Source of the DNA: Fratercula arctica
Lineage: Eukaryota > Chordata > Aves > Charadriiformes > Alcidae
Assembly (NCBI GenBank): GCA_947846985.1
Contig: CANTUZ010000002.1
Span: 134,315,889 to 134,379,888, forward strand
Length of the DNA stretch: 64,000 nucleotides
Direction of reading: 5' to 3'
Below, in pieces: positions 57,701-64,000 of this stretch (positions are counted from its first letter, which is position 1; every line of letters begins with the position of its first letter). The notes below the pieces were generated by a model. The model was not told where the DNA came from, made no database searches, and was given only the letters and a program-made list of their open reading frames with translations. Both the position numbers and the translations under genes were made by a program.

Positions 57701-59881
57701 CATGTATTTAATTGTGTTTTAACTTTTCAAGTATTATAGGTTTCTTTTCCTATTTTAGTATCTATTTATCAGAAAAAGCAGAGTGGAATCCTGGTTTTCT
57801 GTATGAAAGCATTTGGGATCAGATTCTGTGTAGATTTGGGGAGGCAAACTCGACCTTCCACATATAATAATGCATCTCCTACTGAAATGTAGTGAGATCG
57901 CTGAGGAATGGGAAGACTTTTTTTCTCTTTTTGGCAATTAGATCCTTTTTTAATTAGAGTCTGACCTAGATTCAAAATGTTTGCGTCACAAAGATCCAGC
58001 TTTGTAGGTTAGTGGTTTGATATTTGCCACTGGTATTTTAATTAGGAATGAAGGATGCAGCAGGAAGTACATGTTTAAAGAAATACTGTCATTCCTTTGC
58101 TTTCTTTCTACAGAACAGACTTATTCCTGGCATTAAGCAGTAGTCTTATTTTTCTGTAGTTCTACCCTGTTAATTTTGAGTTAAGCCAGAGACAGTCAAC
58201 TTTTACCTGTACCTTTTACCATGTCCCTGTTGTCCTCTGTCAGCTGAAAGACTCGTTGTATCCTAATGCTAGTAAAAGAGTATAAATATTTGGTGGCAAG
58301 AGCACACACACTTGCTACAGGTTGTTTATGGTGCATTCTGCTGCAGAACAGGTTACCTAGACCAGCTCAGCTCAGAGACTCTTATGTGTGTTTTGGCAGT
58401 TGGCACTTAAAACCCTGAGAAGCAGTTTAAAATGTTCAGACTGGGATTATGGCCTCATCTACTTAAGTTAATTGCAGAACAGCTAGTAAAAACATGGCTT
58501 TAGGAAAACCCTGTGCAAATTGCAGTCTAGGCATTTATGGCTTGTTCATACATCATCTTCCAGTTCCAGCTATGCCAGTTGACATTTTTATTAAAACCAG
58601 GCCATCTCCATGTGATTCTCACTATCTTAATTTGCTACTTCATCTGTCTGTATGACTGCTTCAGGCAAAAGTAGCTGGTTACTTTAATACAGTTTAAGGC
58701 CTGCAAAACTGGCTTATCCTTCTTGAAACTCCATGCTTACTGTTACACAGAAATGGCAAAATAAGAACAATGGTTAATGGTTCTGTAATGCTTCTAATTG
58801 GAGATGCATGTTACCCCTCCTGAGTTTAGAGATGAGGAAACTGAGATGGAGCAAGGCATAGTGACCTTCCCCAGCTGCGCACTGAGCCAGTGGCACTGGC
58901 CTCTAGAGTAGGGACTGGCCCCCTGGTGTCCCATGTCCCCGAAGGTGGTAGCTGCAGCCCCTCTCAAGATGGTGGCTCCCAGCAGTGTGACTGCCACAGG
59001 TGGGAGCCAACTGGCTGTTGTAAACGTACACATGAGGGTATTGCACCCAGTAACAGCGTTCCACTGGTGTTTGGAGGACAGATTCTGGCACGCACAGCCT
59101 ATGGGCTGGAGGCAGCCTGAGGTTGAACCTGGACTGTAGGGCATGCAGATTGTAGGTCAGTGAAGGAAGACTATATGGGTGAGGTTTTAGCTCAGGGAAT
59201 GTGAAAAATGTGCAATAGGAGATCTGGGTAAAAGAAGGAGAGAGAAAGTATGTGTGGGACTTGCTGGGAATTGCTGTTGCTGTGACCACAGCAGTTAATT
59301 GACGTTACCTGAGGAAAGATAAGTTCAGGAGTTTCTTTCTCCCTTTTAATAAATGACACCTGTCATTAAAATGGGGTGAGTCTGTTGGGAGACTGGACCT
59401 GCACGCGCCAACCCTTCAGCACCGTTTGGAAAGGCAGCAGGATGCACAGCCGGCCACGGGTAGGTCACTGGTGCCTGCTCAAGTGGCAGTGAGAGAACTT
59501 GCAGCATTCTGGTGCACGCCTGCTCTCTCTCACAGCTTTTACAGCTTAAATGTATTTTCTGCGGTAGTCTTTCAATAGACTTTACATCAGACCTACATTG
59601 TTAACCTCAGGGTTTTATGTGAGATAATGGTGGGGCACAATAGTTGCATCTCTCGCCAGCTTCATTACTGCATTACCGATGTTTAGCTTGCTGCTCAGTA
59701 AATTGATCTGAGATCTTCAGACTGAAAAGCACTGTGCAAGTCCTCATGCTAACAAACAAAATGGTTCTGACTGTTACATTAGTTGATGGTTATTGTTAAT
59801 CTCTCTTTCTCTGCAGCATTGACCAGGAAGAGAGAAGAGGATGAAGATGTAATGAAGCAGCTGGCTGCCTGGGTTTCATAA
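45572..59881 (+). CDS. CHMP4C: Charged multivesicular body protein 4C, complete in 5 coding exons
   Basis: ESCRT-III (Snf7 family) subunit that polymerises on membranes for multivesicular-body sorting and cytokinetic abscission. Exons are 45572-45767, 52896-53073, 54035-54149, 57515-57623 and 59817-59881. They total 663 nt, that is 220 residues plus TAA, with phase kept. The Snf7 core is typical: a glycine-rich, basic N-terminus (MSKISKFFKGGGS), helix 1 with SPQEALARLRETEEML, basic helix 2 (ALQALKRKKRYEKQL), then acidic helices (LMAELEELEQEELNKEM). The C-terminal helix VMKQLAAWVS keeps the Leu and Trp of the ALIX Bro1-binding motif. The start codon sits in GCCGCCGCCATGA, a strong context. The protein is about 13 residues shorter than human CHMP4C (233), with the loss just before the last helix. 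CHMP4B is a possible alternative by sequence, but the syntenic position favours CHMP4C. Confidence 0.94.
46262..46325 (+). mobile_element. MIR-like SINE relic
   Basis: TGACTGAGGAACAAAGTGAT, then CAGTAATTTGCCTCAAATCACGTAGG less its last bases, aligns with the MIR core (GAAACTGAGGCACAGAG, then AAGTAACTTGCCCAAGGTCAC). It is a diverged ancient copy. Confidence 0.55.
51944..52011 (+). repeat. T-rich, G-interrupted low-complexity run
   Basis: Runs of 6-12 T separated by GGTGG, TGTGGGGG and GGTTGGTTGG. It lies in CHMP4C intron 1. The 127-codon Phe/Val/Gly-rich frame over it is compositional. Confidence 0.85.
52896..53073 (+). CDS. CHMP4C: CHMP4C coding exon 2
   Basis: Codes residues 67-124, completing Ala66 and starting Met125: helix 2 with the KRKKRYEKQ basic patch and the FQREALENS block. 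The acceptor is CATTCCAG and the donor is AT|GTAAGT. Confidence 0.96.
53478..53496 (+). repeat. (TG)n microsatellite
   Basis: A T-run followed by about six TG units in CHMP4C intron 2. Short TA-rich stretches occur further on in intron 3 (about 54,288-54,360). Confidence 0.75.
54035..54149 (+). CDS. CHMP4C: CHMP4C coding exon 3
   Basis: Codes residues 126-163 (DLNKIDDLMQDITEQQDVAQ and onward), completing Met125. The acceptor is CTTGCCAG and the donor is GAG|GTTAGT. Confidence 0.95.
54150..57514. other. CHMP4C intron 3
   Basis: 3.4-kb AT-rich intron. It contains TA-rich stretches, a MIR-like tail (about 56,060-56,125), and a T/C-rich run near 56,160-56,192. Nothing coding was seen. Confidence 0.7.
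56060..56125 (+). mobile_element. MIR-like SINE tail relic
   Basis: TTAGAACTTGGGTCTCC followed by GAGCAGCTGTTCTAGCCATC and ACACTATTA resembles the MIR 3' part (ATTCGAACCCAGG, then GCTCTTAACCACTACGC). Diverged; assigned by eye. Confidence 0.45.
57515..57623 (+). CDS. CHMP4C: CHMP4C coding exon 4
   Basis: Codes residues 164-199: the acidic helix (DELMAELEELEQEELNKEM) and the Pro/Ser linker (RLPSVPSTSLPSRP), plus one base of Ala200. The acceptor is GAATTTAG and the donor is CTG|GTAAAC. Confidence 0.95.
57624..59816. other. CHMP4C intron 4
   Basis: 2.2-kb intron with one MIR-like relic and a GC-richer patch at 58,850-59,480. Overlapping open frames in that patch (up to 128 codons) show no recognisable domain. 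Confidence 0.7.
58822..58920 (+). mobile_element. MIR-like SINE relic
   Basis: AGAGATGAGGAAACTGAGAT, then GCATAGTGACCTTCCCCAG, matches the best-conserved part of MIR (ACAGATGAGGAAACTGAGGC, AAGTGACTTGCCCAAGG). Beyond this the match fades. It lies in CHMP4C intron 4. Confidence 0.65.
59817..59881 (+). CDS. CHMP4C: CHMP4C coding exon 5 (last)
   Basis: Codes residues 201-220 plus TAA, completing Ala200: LTRKREEDED followed by the C-terminal helix VMKQLAAWVS. The acceptor is TCTCTGCAG after a good pyrimidine tract. The Ser-rich segment present here in mammals is absent. Confidence 0.95.
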
Positions 59882-62800
59882 GAACACGATCTTTTTATAA
59901 CACTGAACTTTAGAGCTGTAATGCTGTTTTATAACTGTACTGATTTAGTGTGGTTGCGTTTCATACAGGCTATTTTTTTATTTTTATGGCCAATCTTGGT
60001 AAGAATAGTGTTACTGCCATATTATAAAACTAGTTTAAAAACAAACAAACAAACAAAAACTAGTTGCCAAAACCTTCAAGCATCAAAGTTTTTTTTCAGC
60101 CTTGGCCAGAGATTTGTTTTGTTATTAGTATCGGTTTTTATTAGGTAATGTCTTACTATGTCTTGTTGGTTTGTAAAACCCTTGTGCCTCACATATGTAC
60201 ACAGCTGGAAAAAGTTCAATAAGTTATCAAAGCTCTACCCTAGGGGGTTATTTGGTTCAGACTATCTGAAGATTAGCAAAACAGCTTTTTCCATGTACTG
60301 ACTTGCAAGTTCCTTTGAGTCTAAGAGCTAACAGCCATTCATTTGGGCATGGAGATTTATACAGTCTGTCTGGAGCAACTTCTGGTGTCCTAGATATTAA
60401 GAGGAGACTCTTCTGTAGATTTTTTGAAGTGGGATAGATTTTTTGGTTGGTTTTAAACTTTGGCCAGAATACCCTTGCACATCTGTAAGTCAACTTGAAT
60501 TGTATTTTGAACTATTTCCTACTCGGTTAGAGAACAGTTTTACAATGACTGGGGGAAATGAAGCGTCTAAGATGTTATAGATCCCTGCCAAACAAAACTG
60601 ATTTCTGCTAACCCTGTCAAAAATCCAGAAGAGTGTTGACCTTCCTGTGTTCTCCTCCACTGTGTCTTTCTAGGGTGAGTCTTTACTTTGTATGATAATA
60701 CCCATCCTCAAAGGAATTGATAACACAATGTTTTAATTATACCATTTCAAAATAATTTTAATTTCTGAGCGTTTGGTTCTTTTCTCTTTTTCAGTTTCTG
60801 AATGGAAATAATATGAGCATGTTGCACTTGAAATGCCTTGCTAAGCCTGGTTAAAAGCTGATCCTGAATTGCTTGTAAAGTCTGACGTTATTTTCCTACT
60901 GACAGCTTTTTAGCTTAAGGAACAAATGCCACTCTGAGTGCTAAACTACTACACATATAGAGAAATCACTGTTCAAGTACAAACCAAAAATCAAATAGGC
61001 TGCTTTGTACTAACAAATTTTATTAAGTAAGACTTAAGCTCTGTGCTAGTAGCCCACTGTCAATCACAAAGAAATAGTAAAACACTGTGGAGTTCCTAGG
61101 GATGTGGGAAGCAGAGTCACATTGATCAAGGTTTCTTGTTTTCAAATTAATTTAAATTTACTGATGATTGAACCACTTTGTGGGAGATTTTGTTTCTGAA
61201 GATCTATAGCAACAGAAGACTGATCCCGTCTGTGGGCTTTAGCCTGTGATGTGCTGTGTGTTTCGCTTCAACAGGCTACAACAGGCTTTGGCTTATTGGA
61301 TTTTAGGTTAATCATAAGCTAATGTGTGTTTTCTGGACATGGCATGCTGGCGTGCTCAGAACACTTCAAGTTGAGTTCCATGAATGAAACCCAAAATTTG
61401 CAAACCCTGTGGAGAGATTCAGTTTTTCAGAACTTTTTCATTCTCTGTTGTGGAATTGCTTTTGGTTTGCATCCATATGAAAGGAGAATCAAGCCTTGCC
61501 ACTTCACTTGGGATAAATTTCCTACTGGAAAAAATTAAGTTTGTTAATTCTGTCCCAAAGTTTGGAGGTCCCAGGAAAATTGTCCCTTTCTGTTGAAAGT
61601 AGAGAAAACATAGAACTATTTGATTTGCATTTTAAAAACAAACAAAAAAAGAGAACTGCCTTAAATTTGAAAATACATTTTGAATTCTCAGTAGGAAAAC
61701 AAACACTAAAAATATGATGCTCAGTTTTAATGCTTGCTGAAATTCAGGATGAGATGCCAGCTGAAAGCAGGCATATTTAATAAAATAACAAATATCCAAG
61801 TTATTTAGAATCCATTTGCTAATCCTTTTGGCTGGAATCCTGTTTTCAATGTATGCAGTCCATGCAAGTCTCTGGACTGGGTACAGAAAGACGGTACTGA
61901 TTGCATCACCGTCCGAGGCTGGCCATGTGCTTGTGGATACATCTGGTGTTCGAAATGCAAGGCCGTGCCAACATAATCCCATGCTTAGCTTGGAACAGCT
62001 GCCTTCTAGCATCTGTTCTTGGTGGAATTAGTAGTTTTCCAATACTTGGCACTTACGTAGCACTTAGCATATTTAAAGTGCTCTATAACCTAACCGAAAT
62101 AGGTTTCTAAGTCCCCAGTTTGACACTATAGTGATTTTCAGTCTGTTTTCGAAAATGTGGACCTGCTGTTTTTGTGCAAGAACTTTCCATGTGAACACTC
62201 TGCAGGGAAGAAGAAATCCTAGGGAAGGTCTTCGCCTTTGCAAGCTGGTGTCTGACTGCTGACTTGCAGCAGTATTTTGTCCAAGTGTTGATCCTGGGAA
62301 TCTTCAGGTGTCCTCAGTTTATTGATTTCAGACCAGGTACTTTAGGAACAAAATTTCTGAAGGGTGAAGAAAAATGGTGGTCATTTGTGTGAGCTTCTCT
62401 AAAAGCTTGTGTGTAGTGGCTGGTGATTCTGGAGGACAGTCACATAGCAGCTCACAGGCTAGGACATGTGTGGTTGGTGAAGCTATACGCAGAAGTGCTA
62501 TAGGCTAAAATACAGTATGGACCTCCAGAACTGGAATGCTTGTTGCCATAGTTGTTTGGAAGAGAGTAGATGACAGGTTTTCTTCAAAAGCAAAGGTGTT
62601 CTAGGGATTTAATTCAGCTGAGGAGGTGGCTTTTTCCTGTGTAAATTCAGATGACACTGGGACAACTGTTTCTTCCTTTTTTTGAACATATGTCTCTCTT
62701 CATGCCAAGATGGTATTTGTTTAGTATGTAAGCAGACAAGAGTGAATAGTGTCAATGTGTTACTGTAAATGTACTCTCTAACTGGAACATGTTTTACAAG

Positions 62801-63005
62801 CGGGCTGTGGAAGCAGGTGGTGTACTATAGCTGACTTCCTTTCTTGTTTCTTACTTGTTTTGAGAATGTTCTCTTCTCTTGACAGACTTGGATGTTTTCA
62901 ATCTGAATAGCTTTAAAAGGGGGAAAATCTATTAATATAAAGTGAAAAGAATGAATTTATATATGTGTGTGCTGTAAATAAATATTTTGGTGTCATATTT
63001 GTGCT
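59882..63005 (+). other. CHMP4C: Probable CHMP4C 3' UTR
   Basis: AT-rich sequence without recognisable domains from the stop codon to the best poly(A) signal at 62,977. It includes an (AAAC)n run at about 60,034-60,058 and a weak MIR-like stretch near 62,040-62,105. An earlier AATAAA near 61,780 could give a shorter form. Confidence 0.5.
62977..62982 (+). terminator. CHMP4C: Candidate CHMP4C polyadenylation signal
   Basis: AATAAA followed after about 10-25 bases by TGTCATATTTGTGCTGT, a T/G-rich downstream element. It lies 3.1 kb after the stop codon. Confidence 0.6.
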
Positions 63006-64000
63006 GTATGATGGTATTAAATTTATTTTCCTGCCAGGCAAAACTGTAAGTACTCTCTTTACGCTGTCATTAGGATACAGTGCTATTTAGAGGATATGAG
63101 GATATTTTGAAACATTTTTTGATGTATTAGTCTTTCAACATCAAGAATTCTTCAAAGTTACTTTGGTTTAAAAAAAAAAAGAAAAAAAGCAGTATATGCT
63201 ATGGTGTTTGGGCTGCGTTTCTTTGCACTTAACAGTTTTGTTGCAAGAGATTCTTTTATTTTAATGTGTCCAAAATACCTACTTTTTGACCCCACCCCAC
63301 CTCCTGTAGATTTCTTCATTGTTTCAGAAATGTGTGTATTTCACTTTCCAGGCCTTAGTTGAAAGAAAGAATGGTCAGGTCTTTTAAACATGATAAAGAA
63401 AAATTACTATAGGAAAGGATGAATTAAAACAAATAAAATAATGCATTTTTTCATGTACCTTATTAGAAACCCCTTAAAGTAAGTGTGTGTACAATATCTC
63501 ACATTTTATGTACATACACGTGTATATTTAAACATGTATTTAAAGTGCTGGAGCAGTGATTTAAGACCATCATTCATTATCTGGTCTGGAAAGGCTCCAG
63601 TTGCTTGGGCAGCTCGTCTTTGCTTCTTTGTAAAGCCTAAAGGCTTCATCGCAAAATGTCAAGGAACTGTTCTGGTACATACACGTGCCTGCTGTGTATA
63701 CAGCTGTTGGGGAAGGCGGGTGGAAGTAGAGGATTGCTATCAATTTTCCCATGAGGAAATATCACAGTTTTACATGATGTAGAGCCTACGTTATTTCAAT
63801 GACGTCATTTTTTAGAAACCTAAGGCAGAAGCTTTACTCTGAAAAATTACTTAACAGCAGGGATGAGCTTGAACATCTTAAGAAATGCCAACTATCACCA
63901 GTCTAATCTTACGTAGCTGCCGTGTTTTCTCACGTCTGTCCCCATTGCAGAGGCACCTGCACGACCCACCAGCAGAGCACAGTTCAGTCAGATGTATATT
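63006..64000. other. Intergenic sequence downstream of CHMP4C
   Basis: AT-rich unique DNA with an A-run at about 63,168-63,187 and one palindromic CRE (TGACGTCA at 63,800-63,807). No exon recognised; SNX16, the next gene in mammals, does not appear within the window. Confidence 0.6.
63800..63807. promoter_or_regulatory. Palindromic cAMP-response element
   Basis: TGACGTCA, within the 10-bp palindrome ATGACGTCAT. It is the full CREB/ATF consensus in an AT-rich, CpG-poor region. Motif match only. Confidence 0.4.

Overview
This is a vertebrate nuclear window, almost certainly from a bird. The genes are split into short exons with GT-AG introns. The interspersed repeats are mostly 5'-truncated CR1 LINEs ending in the ATTCTRTG 3' repeat, plus one endogenous retrovirus (ERV). 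CpG is concentrated in two promoter islands. The gene order IMPA1 - ZFAND1 - CHMP4C, with CHMP4C on the opposite strand, matches the human 8q21.13 block. I saw no bacterial, phage or CRISPR content.

Layout: 1-11,890 is AT-rich intergenic DNA with one CR1, a C-run and a CTCF-like site; I found no FABP exons there. From 11,900 to 23,300 lies IMPA1 (minus strand): eight coding exons give a complete 278-residue inositol monophosphatase, with a CpG-island promoter at about 22,980-23,450. The interval 24,160-29,480 is intergenic and lacks the single-exon SLC10A5 that sits there in mammals. From about 29,480 to 44,490 lies ZFAND1 (minus strand): eight coding exons give a complete 269-residue protein with two AN1 zinc fingers and a C-terminal ubiquitin-like region. 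Its 9.1-kb intron 6 holds a full-length but dead ERV (33,117-39,179), which itself carries a CR1. A CpG-rich interval (44,040-45,830) with a 50-bp minisatellite separates the start codons of ZFAND1 and CHMP4C. From 45,572 to about 63,000 lies CHMP4C (plus strand): five coding exons, 220 residues, and a 3' UTR of about 3.1 kb.

The reading frames of all three genes were reconstructed by hand: every exon boundary keeps phase, each frame ends in a stop codon, and the metal-binding or zinc-binding residues are in place. IMPA1 acts in inositol recycling, ZFAND1 in stress-granule and proteasome quality control, and CHMP4C in ESCRT-III membrane scission. They are neighbours by old synteny rather than a pathway.

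The points most worth a second look are a CR1 whose end lies about 7 bp from a ZFAND1 splice donor, a GC-AG intron in ZFAND1, a CHMP4C that lacks the serine-rich abscission-checkpoint segment of mammals, the missing SLC10A5, and the nested CR1/ERV insertion. I found no evidence of a wholly new biological system.
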